A stretch of DNA of 52,847 nucleotides from a virus (IMGVR_UViG_3300042876_000259:1-52847); one strand, 5' to 3'. Shown: positions 39,585-47,510, counted from the first letter of the stretch. The notes: generated from the letters alone by a model not told the origin. Made by a program: numbers and translations.

Positions 39585-40736
39585 GTGGCTGCCCACGCTC
39601 GCCTAGCGCCGTCCTCGGCCAGTCGTTGGGTCCACTGCCCCGGCTCCGTAGCACTCGAAAAGCACTTTGAAGAGCTTGACGAGGACCACGGAGCCGAGGG
39701 CACCGCGGCGCACTACGCGGCGGCTTGCGCGTTGCGGGGGCAGATCATGCCCTGCGTCGGGTCGATAGCGGACAACGGTGTAGTGCTTGACGAAACCATG
39801 GTAAAAAGCGCCGCGGTCTACGTGGATGCTGTACGCGCGGCGTCCCAGGGCGCCCCGCTCGCCGTCGAGCAACAGCTCACCATCACCGACGTACACCCCG
39901 AATGCTGGGGGACTACTGACACGATGTACTACTTGGACTTGGGCGCGACAGGGGAGCTCCATATCTGGGATCTCAAGTACGGGTGGATAGTAGTCGAGGC
40001 GGTCAACAACTGGCAGTTGATGTGCTACGCCATCGGGGGCCTCGCCTTCATGGCAAACCACTGGGGCCGAACGGTTGCCGAGATCGCGCAACGTATAACC
40101 GTAGTACTCCACATCGGACAACCCCGACCATATCACGTCGAGGGGCCTATAAGATCCTGGCGCGTACCTGCGTCGGAACTCTTGGCCAAGTATCTTCCGA
40201 CCCTGCAGGACTCGGCGTGTAAAGCTCTCGGCCCTACCCCGGAATGTGTGACAGGCCCGCACTGCAAAAACTGCCTTGGACGTCACGCCTGCGTAGCCGC
40301 CCAGCGTCTCGGGCAGTACGCCATCGAGATTTCCAGCCACTCGGTTCCTTGCGAACTCAGCCCCGAGGCGCTATCACTCGAGTACACCGCGCTGCTCCGG
40401 GCGCAGGAAGCTCTCAAGCTACGCATCACCGGCTTGGAAACGCAGGCTCTAGCGATTATTGGCAAAGGGGGGCACGTTCCAGGCTACACGACGGAGAATG
40501 GTGCGGGCCGCAGAACGTGGGACCGCCCGGCTTTGGAGATCATCGAGATCGGACGCCTGCTGGGCCACGACCTCGCCAAGGCTCCCGACGCACTCACACC
40601 GGCGCAGGCCCGCGATAGGAAGATACCCGACAGCGTGATCAAAGGACTGAGCAGCATAACCTCGACGGGCAAGAAGCTTGTACCGTCTACAAAAACCCTT
40701 GCCGGTCGGGTCTTTGGGCCCAACGGCGTATTTTAG
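39585..40736 (+). CDS. DUF2800-type PD-(D/E)xK exonuclease (Cas4/RecB-like)
   Basis: 383 residues from GTG 39585 behind GGGGAGG. It begins SSASRWVHCPGSVALEKHFE and carries the nuclease core EGTAAHYAAA, EQQLTITDVHPECWGTTDTM (E and D) and LHIWDLKYGW (D-x-K). A four-Cys patch CVTGPHCKNCLGRHACVAAQ indicates the iron-sulfur type cluster of the RecB/Cas4 group. The family works as phage recombination exonuclease, and the next gene is a ssDNA-binding-like protein, a usual pairing. Confidence 0.82.
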   Translation: MAAHARLAPSSASRWVHCPGSVALEKHFEELDEDHGAEGTAAHYAAACALRGQIMPCVGSIADNGVVLDETMVKSAAVYVDAVRAASQGAPLAVEQQLTITDVHPECWGTTDTMYYLDLGATGELHIWDLKYGWIVVEAVNNWQLMCYAIGGLAFMANHWGRTVAEIAQRITVVLHIGQPRPYHVEGPIRSWRVPASELLAKYLPTLQDSACKALGPTPECVTGPHCKNCLGRHACVAAQRLGQYAIEISSHSVPCELSPEALSLEYTALLRAQEALKLRITGLETQALAIIGKGGHVPGYTTENGAGRRTWDRPALEIIEIGRLLGHDLAKAPDALTPAQARDRKIPDSVIKGLSSITSTGKKLVPSTKTLAGRVFGPNGVF

Positions 40737-40746
40737 GAGGCAGTAC

Positions 40747-41805
40747 ATGAAATTCGGTGATAATAGCGTAATGGCCCTCGGCGTAGTGCTCTGGGACGGT
40801 GTAACCCGCCCGGAAGATGCCAAGGATGACAAGGGCGAGAGCTATAAGAAGTACAGCTTGTCGGTGGCGATCCTCAAGACCGACCCCGCCGTGCAGGAAC
40901 TCGACGCCATAGCTAAGGCCGAGCTGGCTAACGGCCAGTTCAAGGGCCAGTGGAAGAACGGGATGAACTGGCCGATCAACGAGATCGCGCCGACCGACTA
41001 CGAGGGGCGTCTCCCCTCCCACATGAAGATCAACACGATCAGCTACCGTCCGGTGCAGGTATTCGACCAGAACAAGCAGGAACTCAACTTCATGCAGTAC
41101 CAGAACATGCTGTACCCCGGCTCCACGGTGTGGGTGCTGGTCAGCCCGCGTTCTTACGACGCCAAGGGCAACAAGGGTATTGGGTTCTGGCTGTCCGGCG
41201 TGATGATCGCGGACGCTACCACACCGCGCCTGCCGGTCGGTGGCATCGACGCCAGCAAGGCTTTCGGCGCTCTGCCCGGTGGCGCGCCCGGTATGCCCGG
41301 CCCGGGTAGCCCCGCAGCTGCTGGCCCGCCTGCCATGGGCGCACCTGCCGCACCGGCAATGCCCGGTCCTGGTGCCCCGATGGCTCCGCCTGCTGCAGCC
41401 GCACCGCCCGCGGGTCCGGTCTACACCATGCTTCCGGCTGCGGGCGCCTACACCCGTGAGCAGTACCTGGCGTCAGGGTGGACCGACGAGAAGCTGGTAC
41501 AGAGCGGGTACATGACCGTCACACAGCCCGCCGCACCGGCAATGCCCGGTCCTGGCGCTCCCGCCATGGGCGCCCCCGGCGCCCCGGTGGCCCCCGCGCA
41601 TGACTTCTTGAACGGTCCCGGCGCTCCGGGGGCGGGTTACGCGCCGCTTGCTGGTCCCTCGGGTGGCGCTCCGATGGCGCCGATGGCACCCGCCGCACCC
41701 GCTGGCCCGCAGATGACCGCCAAGGCGGGCGCCTACACCTACGAGCAGTTCATCCAGTCCGGGTGGACCGACGAGAAGCTAAGGGCGGAAGGCTACATGC
41801 TGTAA
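40747..41805 (+). CDS. ssDNA-binding-like protein (DUF2815/T7 gp2.5-type) with repetitive C-terminal region
   Basis: 352 residues from ATG 40747 behind AGGAGG. The first 170 residues (SVMALGVVLWDGVTRPEDAK, YSLSVAILKTDPAVQELDAI, NWPINEIAPTDYEGRL, WVLVSPRSYDAKGNKGIG) are the OB-fold type DUF2815 domain. The rest is Pro/Gly/Ala/Met low-complexity sequence with two copies of a motif: GAYTREQYLASGWTDEKLVQ and GAYTYEQFIQSGWTDEKLRA, each ending GYM. The tail may recruit replication partners. The combination is unusual. Confidence 0.75.
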   Translation: MKFGDNSVMALGVVLWDGVTRPEDAKDDKGESYKKYSLSVAILKTDPAVQELDAIAKAELANGQFKGQWKNGMNWPINEIAPTDYEGRLPSHMKINTISYRPVQVFDQNKQELNFMQYQNMLYPGSTVWVLVSPRSYDAKGNKGIGFWLSGVMIADATTPRLPVGGIDASKAFGALPGGAPGMPGPGSPAAAGPPAMGAPAAPAMPGPGAPMAPPAAAAPPAGPVYTMLPAAGAYTREQYLASGWTDEKLVQSGYMTVTQPAAPAMPGPGAPAMGAPGAPVAPAHDFLNGPGAPGAGYAPLAGPSGGAPMAPMAPAAPAGPQMTAKAGAYTYEQFIQSGWTDEKLRAEGYML

Positions 41806-41904
41806 CACGGCGGGGGGGGTGTCCGTACCGTAAACCATCGGCCATGAGCGGCGCAGAAGGGCCGAGCCCCCCCCCCCTCTTCTACCCCACCACGGAGGTT
41901 TGTT
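41806..41904. other. Intergenic G8/C11 element
   Basis: G8 at 41812-41819 and C11 at 41867-41877 can pair across about 47 bases, followed by TCTTCT. It may be a weak terminator or an assembly-prone homopolymer pair. No gene. Confidence 0.45.
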
Positions 41905-42315
41905 ATGTGCTTAGAAGCTGCAATGGGTAAGGTATACGACACCACCCCCCTATCCAGAAGCGATCACGAGGGCTTTATCATAGAATCCGCGCTCCACCAT
42001 GGGTTTACCATTGTAGACGATGATGCTACCGTCTTTCAGTGTACCGAGCAGGCTCTCATCGATCTGGTCAATGCCTACATGCAGCGGTCCCCCGGCGAAC
42101 CATGCTTGTCGAAAGCGTGGGTAGCCTTGGAAAATTACTTGATTGAATACCGGAACGCCCGAAAATTGCGATCCGCTCTCGCGAGCCTTGTTGGTGAGGA
42201 TGATGTTGAAACGCTTAAACAGATGCTCGAGTACACCGAAGAGCGCGCCCCCGCGGGTACCGACAAGACGGCGATGCTTATCGCTCTCAGGGCCCTGATT
42301 GAGGTGCGCTCATGA
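41905..42315 (+). CDS. Hypothetical protein of the replication operon
   Basis: 136 residues from ATG 41905 behind CGGAGG. Starts MCLEAAMGKVYDTTPLSRSD; helical from residue 40 onwards (SKAWVALENYLIEYRNARKL, SLVGEDDVETLKQMLEYTEE). Overlaps the clamp-like gene by 4 bases. No family recognised. Confidence 0.6.
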   Translation: MCLEAAMGKVYDTTPLSRSDHEGFIIESALHHGFTIVDDDATVFQCTEQALIDLVNAYMQRSPGEPCLSKAWVALENYLIEYRNARKLRSALASLVGEDDVETLKQMLEYTEERAPAGTDKTAMLIALRALIEVRS

Positions 42316-42950
42316 TCACACCCCACGACTTCCTCGCCGCGCTCCATTGCGTTCTGGTCTTCGCCAACCGCTACGATAGCCCGCGCGACGATCTGCAGGG
42401 CGTCCTGTTTGACTTCATCCACCCCACCGCGCTCAACCTGGTGGGCACCAACGGTCAGCGCATCGCGGTGGTAAAACTGTCCGCGGCTCACGGTTTCCCG
42501 GCGGGATCATTCTTTATGTCGTGCGACTGGTGCAGCCATCTGATCATGTGGCTGGTGGAGAACGAGCCCATACGGTTTTTCCCAATGGGTGATCAGCTTA
42601 TGGTCATGCAGGGCGACCGGGTGCTGACCGTCCCCGCCGCGCCGCACGAGCCTTTCCGCTACGCCAGCATTTTCTTCACCCCCGGCGCCGCCACTCAGCC
42701 CGGCAAGACTTTCCACACGCCGTACATTACCGACGCGCTTGAGGCCCTGCAGGATCTCGCGGGCGATCAGATCTTCATCGACATACACAACCAGCCGCAC
42801 ATGGTGATGAAGCCTACCGTACGCCCCGAGTACCCCGCGGTAGCCGAGGTGCAAGTTGCTATCGCTGCGAGCTCCATGTACTACGGGGCAGGCGATGCGA
42901 TAGGCGCCTGGATGCCGTTCGACATGCTGGCGCAGGGTGGTGAGCCGTGA
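42312..42950 (+). CDS. Sliding-clamp-like (DnaN-type) protein, second form
   Basis: 212 residues, ATG overlapping the upstream stop. ALHCVLVFANRYDSPRDDLQ, GVLFDFIHPTALNLVGTNGQ, RIAVVKLS corresponds to the second domain of bacterial beta clamps (RxxLxGVxxE ... VATDGHRLA), with TDGH changed to TNGQ. A further segment (ITDALEALQDLAGDQIFIDI) may represent another clamp domain. Encoded directly before the DNA polymerase, so a processivity role is attractive. Only two of three domains are visible. Confidence 0.65.
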   Translation: MITPHDFLAALHCVLVFANRYDSPRDDLQGVLFDFIHPTALNLVGTNGQRIAVVKLSAAHGFPAGSFFMSCDWCSHLIMWLVENEPIRFFPMGDQLMVMQGDRVLTVPAAPHEPFRYASIFFTPGAATQPGKTFHTPYITDALEALQDLAGDQIFIDIHNQPHMVMKPTVRPEYPAVAEVQVAIAASSMYYGAGDAIGAWMPFDMLAQGGEP

Positions 42951-45349
42951 TGCTTCCGCCCCCACCACCCCCCGCACTCCGCGCCTACCAGACCGTACCC
43001 GCCGGGTGCAGCGTGTCCACCGTCCTCCCCGACTTTGACTTTGAGGCGTATTCCGAGGCGGGCTATTACTGGGACGGCCCCACGCACCGCTGGCGGGGTA
43101 TCAGCGGGGGCAAGAGCAATCGGGGCGGCATCGGTGAGGTCGGCGCAGCCGTCTACGCGGAGCACCCCAGCACGGAAATAATCTCACTAGCCTACGACCT
43201 CAAGGATGGCCACGGTGACAGGCTCTGGACCCCCGCCAGCCCTATGCCGCCGTACGATCTGTTTGATCACATCGCGCGCGGTGGGCTGCTCGAGGCGTGG
43301 AACAGCTTTTTCGAGTTCTACCTCTGGCTGCGCGTCTGCCACGAGCGTATGGGCTGGCCAATGCTCCCCCACACCCAGCTGAGGTGCGCGATGAGTAAGG
43401 CACGGGCGTTCAGTCTCCCCGGCAAGCTGGGTACCGCAGCCAAGGCGCTGGGGGCGCATGAGCTCAAGGATGAAGCGGGGTCCGCCTTGATTCGTAAGCT
43501 CTGCGTACCACGCAACCCAAGTAAAAAGCAGATCAACCACGCTGTCGAGGTGACCCGCGCGGCGTCCAGCGTGTACGAAATGCAGCGGCTGATTGACTCC
43601 GAGCTTATGTACGTCAACCGAGCCACGCCGGTCAACGCGGCTGTCGACTTCCAAAACTTCTACGCCTACAACCGTCAAGACATCAAGTCTGAGGCCGCGG
43701 TGTCGATACTGTGCCCGGATCTCAGTCCGCGAGAGTTGGACCTCTGGCTGGTCGACCAAGCTATCAACATCCGCGGTATCCACATCGACCAGAAGGCGCT
43801 ACAGGACTGCATTTCGATCGTCAACCAGGCCACCGAGAAGTACACCACAGAGCTTCAAACCATCACCGGCGGCGCGATCCAGACCGCAAGTGAACGGGAC
43901 AAGATCCTCGACTTCCTAAGCAGCCGGGGGGTCCACATGGGAACACTGGACGCAGATGCAGTTGAGGAAGCGCTCCATAGCCCTGACAACCGCCGGATGC
44001 CGGACGTAGCCCGCCGCGTGCTGGAAATCCGTGACGCCCTCGCCGGTGCCTCGGTCAAGAAGCTATTTGCGATCGAGCGTACCCTCTGCCGCGACTCCCG
44101 ACTGCGTGACCTTTTTGCTTTCTGCGGGGCGGATCGTACCGGTCGTTGGGCGGGGCGGGGCGCACAGCCCCAGAACATGCCGAGCTCCGGGCCCAAAGTA
44201 GCCCGCTGTACATGCGGTCATACCTCTTGGGCCAAGCTGATAGCGTGCCCCAAATGCTCCCGGCTGCGCGGTCCCTCGGATGGCTGCGACTGGGGTGCGG
44301 AGGCGATGGAAACAGCGCTGGCTGACATCGCCAGCCGGTCCCTTGAGTACGTCGAGCAGCAATGGGGTGACGCCATAGCGGCAGTGTCTGGGTGCTTGCG
44401 CGGTCTCTTCACCGCGGCGCCCGGCCATGACTTACTCTGCTCCGACTACTCAGCCATTGAGGCGGTGGTGCTCGCGGAAATTGCGGGGGAAGAGTGGCGC
44501 CAGGAGGTTTTTAGGACCCATGGCAAGATATACGAGATGTCCGCCAGCAAGATCACCGGCACCCCGCTGCAGGAATACCTTGACCACAAGAAACGTACCG
44601 GGATGCACCACTCAGACCGCAAGAAATTCGGTAAGATCCCGGAGCTCGCTTCCGGCTACGGCGGGGGTAAAGGCGCCTGGATCGCTTTTGGCGCCGATGA
44701 GTTCATGACCGAGAGCGAGATGCAGGAAGCCATATGGGCCTGGCGCGATGCCAGCCCAGCCATCGCAGGACGCTCCGAGGGTGCAGCGAGGCGTAACGGT
44801 AAGCCGGTGGTCAAAGGCTTCTGGTACGGCCTGCAGGACGCCGCGCACATGGCGGTCAGCAACCCGGGAACCTGCTACAGCTACCAAGCGCCCCCAACCC
44901 GCTACGGCCAGCCGCCCGCAATCACCTACGGCATGAAAGGAAGCGTGCTGTACTGCCGGTTGCCTTCCGGTCGGTTGTTGGCCTACCACGGCGCCCGTCT
45001 TGAGCAAGTCGTTGGGTACAACGGACGGACGGAACTGCAGCTCACCTACATGGGCCTTGAGGCGACCACCAAGCAGTGGGTCCGGCTCAGCACATGGGGC
45101 GGAAAATTGTGTGAGAATGTCACCCAGGCCGTAGCGCGCGACCTTCTAGGCTTTGCGCTCCCCAACCTAGAACGGGCGGGTTACCCGGTGGTCCTCCATG
45201 TGCATGACGAGGTGGCCGCCGAGGTACCTGTTGGGCAAGGCGACATAGTGGAGTTCGAGCGTATTATGGCCGCGGTGCCCGACTGGGCAACAGGATGGCC
45301 CGTAAAGGCCGCCGGCGGGTGGCGTGGCCGCAGATACAGAAAGGAGTAG
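42950..45349 (+). CDS. Family A DNA polymerase with a zinc-ribbon-like insertion
   Basis: 799 residues from ATG 42950 (a GTG at 42947 precedes it). Near the N terminus DFDFEAYSEAGYYWDG suggests a DnaQ-like 3-prime exonuclease, with YNRQDIKSEAAVSILC as the later exonuclease block. Polymerase motifs: A LLCSDYSAIEAVVLAEIAG (Asp near 499), B RKKFGKIPELASGYGGG, C VVLHVHDEVAAEV (about 748-760). Between RTGRWAGRGAQPQNMPSSGP and motif A sits CTCGHTSWAKLIACPKC, a C-x-C-G-H ... C-x2-C metal site. It replicates the phage genome. No 5-prime nuclease domain is present. Confidence 0.92.
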   Translation: MLPPPPPPALRAYQTVPAGCSVSTVLPDFDFEAYSEAGYYWDGPTHRWRGISGGKSNRGGIGEVGAAVYAEHPSTEIISLAYDLKDGHGDRLWTPASPMPPYDLFDHIARGGLLEAWNSFFEFYLWLRVCHERMGWPMLPHTQLRCAMSKARAFSLPGKLGTAAKALGAHELKDEAGSALIRKLCVPRNPSKKQINHAVEVTRAASSVYEMQRLIDSELMYVNRATPVNAAVDFQNFYAYNRQDIKSEAAVSILCPDLSPRELDLWLVDQAINIRGIHIDQKALQDCISIVNQATEKYTTELQTITGGAIQTASERDKILDFLSSRGVHMGTLDADAVEEALHSPDNRRMPDVARRVLEIRDALAGASVKKLFAIERTLCRDSRLRDLFAFCGADRTGRWAGRGAQPQNMPSSGPKVARCTCGHTSWAKLIACPKCSRLRGPSDGCDWGAEAMETALADIASRSLEYVEQQWGDAIAAVSGCLRGLFTAAPGHDLLCSDYSAIEAVVLAEIAGEEWRQEVFRTHGKIYEMSASKITGTPLQEYLDHKKRTGMHHSDRKKFGKIPELASGYGGGKGAWIAFGADEFMTESEMQEAIWAWRDASPAIAGRSEGAARRNGKPVVKGFWYGLQDAAHMAVSNPGTCYSYQAPPTRYGQPPAITYGMKGSVLYCRLPSGRLLAYHGARLEQVVGYNGRTELQLTYMGLEATTKQWVRLSTWGGKLCENVTQAVARDLLGFALPNLERAGYPVVLHVHDEVAAEVPVGQGDIVEFERIMAAVPDWATGWPVKAAGGWRGRRYRKE

Positions 45350-45352
45350 CCC

Positions 45353-45769
45353 ATGCGCGCGAAGGACATACGTATAGGGGTGGTCTACACCAATGCTCGC
45401 CATTCCGAGCGCAGAATAGTAACGCGGGTGCAGGACGGCCGGGTGTACTTCATACGGCTGGGGATCGGCGGCGGTAACTGTTTGGCCCGGTCATTTCGGT
45501 GCTGGGTTTTATTAAACACTCAGGAGGGAGGAGAGCATGAAAAGGATTATCTGGGTGGTCGTGTTGTTGCTGGTGTCAGTGAGCAATTCCCCGGTGCTGA
45601 TATGGGGGCCGCGATGAGTGATAGCTCACAGCCATATGGCTGCGCGGTCCCCGGTTGCAAGTCGGGTGTGCGCGTCGGGCAGAAAGTGTGTGACTGCTGC
45701 CGCAAGAAGTTTATCAAAAACCCGGCGTTTCGCATGACGCTGGTACGCAAAAACATCATTCCGGATTAA
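45353..45769 (+). CDS. Hypothetical protein, possibly two genes read in one frame
   Basis: 138 codons from ATG 45353. Residues 1-60 (RIGVVYTNARHSERRIVTRV, QDGRVYFIRLG) look like a small family of phage proteins with a beta-barrel-like pattern. Residues 88-138 (MSDSSQPYGCAVPGCKSGVR, VCDCCRKKFIK) are a zinc-binding module. The joining segment overlaps a micropeptide gene in another frame with its own strong ribosome site. It may be one fused protein or a gene that lost its stop. Confidence 0.5.
   Translation: MRAKDIRIGVVYTNARHSERRIVTRVQDGRVYFIRLGIGGGNCLARSFRCWVLLNTQEGGEHEKDYLGGRVVAGVSEQFPGADMGAAMSDSSQPYGCAVPGCKSGVRVGQKVCDCCRKKFIKNPAFRMTLVRKNIIPD
45537..45617 (+). CDS. Nested membrane micropeptide, 26 residues
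   Basis: ATG 45537 behind AGGAGGGAGGAGAGC, one of the best ribosome sites in the window. MKRIIWVVVLLLVSVSNSPV and LIWGPR: a single membrane helix or signal-like segment. It lies in another frame inside the 138-codon ORF, and its stop overlaps ATG 45614. Confidence 0.55.
   Translation: MKRIIWVVVLLLVSVSNSPVLIWGPR
45614..45769 (+). CDS. Small zinc-binding protein, alternative start
   Basis: 51 residues if translation restarts at ATG 45614 (ATGA overlap with the micropeptide). YGCAVPGCKSGVRVGQKVCD plus CC gives four to five Cys, a C4 zinc site, and a basic end (KKFIKNPAFRMTLVRKN). Same frame as the 138-codon ORF, so this could equally be its C-terminal domain. Confidence 0.5.
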   Translation: MSDSSQPYGCAVPGCKSGVRVGQKVCDCCRKKFIKNPAFRMTLVRKNIIPD

Positions 45770-45779
45770 GGAGACAAGG

Positions 45780-46115
45780 ATGAGCAAGGAAGGACTCAAG
45801 TACGACGAAGGAAAGACTCTCTGGTACCGGATGCCGCTAACGGTGCTCAAGCCGCTGGCCGACGTGTACAACAACCCCGCCGCCGGTGGAAAGTACCCCG
45901 CCTTTAACTGCCTCCTGCCTTTCGAGGATGGTGATCGGAGATTCTACGACGGCTTGATGCGCCACCTCGAGGCCAGCCAGTTGGATCCGCTGGCAGTCAA
46001 CGAAGAGGATGGCGGGGTGTACCACCTGGCGCAGGTAGCCTTTAACGCGCTCCACCGATTGCACAACGCGCTCCAGGCTCGGGAAGCGGAACTGGCGAGA
46101 CGTACTACCCCCTAG
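45780..46115 (+). CDS. DUF5664-like protein (dATP/dGTP diphosphohydrolase-associated)
   Basis: 111 residues from ATG 45780 behind AAGGAGACAAGG. The pattern GLKYDEGKTLWYRMPLTVLK, PLADVYNNPAAGGKYPAFN, RRFYDGLMRHLEASQLDP, EDGGVYHLAQVAFNALHRLH is that of DUF5664, a helical domain often called dATP/dGTP pyrophosphohydrolase. It may sanitise or adjust dNTP pools during replication. Last gene of the operon, immediately before a bidirectional terminator. Confidence 0.8.
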   Translation: MSKEGLKYDEGKTLWYRMPLTVLKPLADVYNNPAAGGKYPAFNCLLPFEDGDRRFYDGLMRHLEASQLDPLAVNEEDGGVYHLAQVAFNALHRLHNALQAREAELARRTTP

Positions 46116-46116
46116 C

Positions 46117-46150
46117 AAAAAAAAAGCCCCCTATCGCTAGGGGGCTTTCT
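46117..46150. terminator. Bidirectional terminator between convergent operons
   Basis: A9 (46117-46125), stem AGCCCCCTA (46125-46133) with TAGGGGGCT (46138-46146), 4-base loop, then TTCTT. It serves the plus operon ending at 46115 and the minus cassette ending at 46173. Nearly the same stem is used in the capsid terminator at 14611-14637. Confidence 0.88.
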
Positions 46151-46172
46151 TGTTCACCCAACCAGCGCGAAG

Positions 46173-46556
46173 CTATGGACTCACGGGTGAACCACTCTTA
46201 CTTTCCAGGGCGCTCGCCACGGCGCCTGCGATGTCCGCGATCTTCTGCTCCTTGGCCTTCTGGCCTTCCGACTCGATGGTTGCCTGCACCAGGTCAGCGA
46301 TCTGTACGCCGCCCACCGCCATGGTGGTCACATCGGTAACGGCTTTTGCCGCCGGCGCAGCGTCCTTAGCCGCGATGTTCCCGACCCCGCCAGCTACCAG
46401 GCCCCCCGCCAGCGCGATCGTCTCGCTGGTTACCGGTACCTTGCCCGTTGCCATGCCCGCCGCCAGCGCAGCGCCCCCGGCGAACTGCGCCAACCCCGCA
46501 ACCGTGGTTTTGGGGTGGGAAAAGCAGCCCTTGAGCCAACTCCAAGGTTTGTTCAT
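46173..46556 (-). CDS. Holin-like membrane protein
   Basis: 127 residues; ATG overlaps the lipase stop and is preceded by GAGGAGA. After MNKPWSWLKGCFSHPKTTVA two Gly/Ala-rich hydrophobic segments (AGLAQFAGGAALAAGMATG, ETIALAGGLVAGGVGNIAA) could be membrane helices, followed by a helical Ala/Glu-rich soluble part. Position in the lysis-like cassette suggests a holin or accessory lysis protein; this is not proved. Confidence 0.5.
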   Translation of the reverse strand: MNKPWSWLKGCFSHPKTTVAGLAQFAGGAALAAGMATGKVPVTSETIALAGGLVAGGVGNIAAKDAAPAAKAVTDVTTMAVGGVQIADLVQATIESEGQKAKEQKIADIAGAVASALESKSGSPVSP

Positions 46557-47116
46557 AATAGTCTCCTCAGCCTTTCAATGTACACCTCTATTGGGTGGTC
46601 CTTCACTGTAGCCAGCTGGTTGTCGCTGTCCTTGAGGACGAACGCCGCCGAGCTGTGCCGGAACATCACCCGCGGGATCATGGTGACCAGATCGTCATCG
46701 CAGGCGTAACGGTAATGCGGCACCGAGCGCGGGACGCTGAGGTAGAAGTCGGGGCGCGGGCAACCAAAGGTGTGAAGCGGGACGTTGAGCGCACGGGCTA
46801 TGTCAAGCGCCACGGCCGCGCCAAAACTGTGGCCACTCGCCCAACGTATCTCCGCTTTCTCCGTAGGCGTCAAGGCTTCCCAAACCACCCGCGCTCCGCT
46901 GGCAAACCCAAAAGGCATCAAGCTGCCGGTCAGTGAGCGCCAGGGCACCGCGGCAAGATCGCGGAATACGTTACGAGCGTTGGCGGTCCCCCGGATGACA
47001 AGCGTTTGGTCGATCACACCGTACCGTAGATCCTCGACGGTCTTAAACCGCACGTCCTGGGGGTCATACGACGCCGCGCACAGTTCGGCCATGCGGAGAG
47101 CCCGTTCGGTTATCAT
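46553..47116 (-). CDS. Class-3 lipase-like serine hydrolase
   Basis: 187 residues from ATG 47116 (ATGA overlap with the lipoprotein gene); an ATG five codons earlier would overlap that gene. The sequence follows the lipase-3 pattern: TLVIRGTANARNVFRDL, nucleophile Ser97 in SGHSFGAAVALDIA (GxSxG), TFGCPRPDF, Asp142 in DDDLVTMIP and His174 in VKDHPIEVYIERL. The complete triad order Ser-Asp-His suggests activity on lipid or ester substrates. No signal peptide is visible, so it would act in the cytoplasm, after lysis-driven release, or by another export route. Confidence 0.85.
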   Translation of the reverse strand: MITERALRMAELCAASYDPQDVRFKTVEDLRYGVIDQTLVIRGTANARNVFRDLAAVPWRSLTGSLMPFGFASGARVVWEALTPTEKAEIRWASGHSFGAAVALDIARALNVPLHTFGCPRPDFYLSVPRSVPHYRYACDDDLVTMIPRVMFRHSSAAFVLKDSDNQLATVKDHPIEVYIERLRRLL

Positions 47117-47289
47117 TTCCGCAGCCTCCACGTCGCTTCGCCGGCTACGGTGTTGATGCGGGATGGCGTCTCGCCTATCTCATGACGTACCGCGGTACCC
47201 GCTTTGATGGTGACCGTTTCGGGAACTGCCGGGTGGTTGCTGGCGCACCCGGGGGCGAGTACCAGAGCGGCTAGCAGATAGCGCCTCAT
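47113..47289 (-). CDS. Small lipoprotein, o-spanin-like candidate
   Basis: 58 residues from ATG 47289 (overlapping the holin-like stop). MRRYLLAALVLAPGCASNHP has a lipobox LAPGC, so Cys15 should be lipidated. The mature part is short and beta-prone (VTIKAGTAVRHEIGETPSRI). In lysis cassettes such proteins are often outer-membrane spanins (Rz1 type), but the Pro-rich composition of Rz1 is weak here and no i-spanin partner is identified. Confidence 0.6.
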   Translation of the reverse strand: MRRYLLAALVLAPGCASNHPAVPETVTIKAGTAVRHEIGETPSRINTVAGEATWRLRK

Positions 47290-47510
47290 TTTTTGCAGAC
47301 CAGGGTGCATGCCTTGTACGTCCAGAAGCACCGGACGCAGCCGAGGAGCTTGGGGCACGATCGGAGTATCTGAATAACCGTGTAAACAAGGGTCGCTATA
47401 AGAACCCACCTATCAAGTGTGAGCTGGGTGAGCCCGGCCAGCTTATTGACGGCCACGGCTGCCCAGGGCGGAAGTGTAGGGATGAGTTCTTTAACGGTCT
47501 CTCTGGTCAT
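47286..47510 (-). CDS. Holin candidate with one strong transmembrane segment
   Basis: 74 residues. ELIPTLPPWAAVAVNKLAGL, then TLDRWVLIATLVYTVIQILR as a transmembrane helix, then a Cys-rich basic end (CPKLLGCVRCFWTYKACTLV). Small phage holins with a PPWA/DxWV pattern of this type are common. It starts the cassette just after the collar-type fibre gene. Confidence 0.6.
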   Translation of the reverse strand: MTRETVKELIPTLPPWAAVAVNKLAGLTQLTLDRWVLIATLVYTVIQILRSCPKLLGCVRCFWTYKACTLVCKK

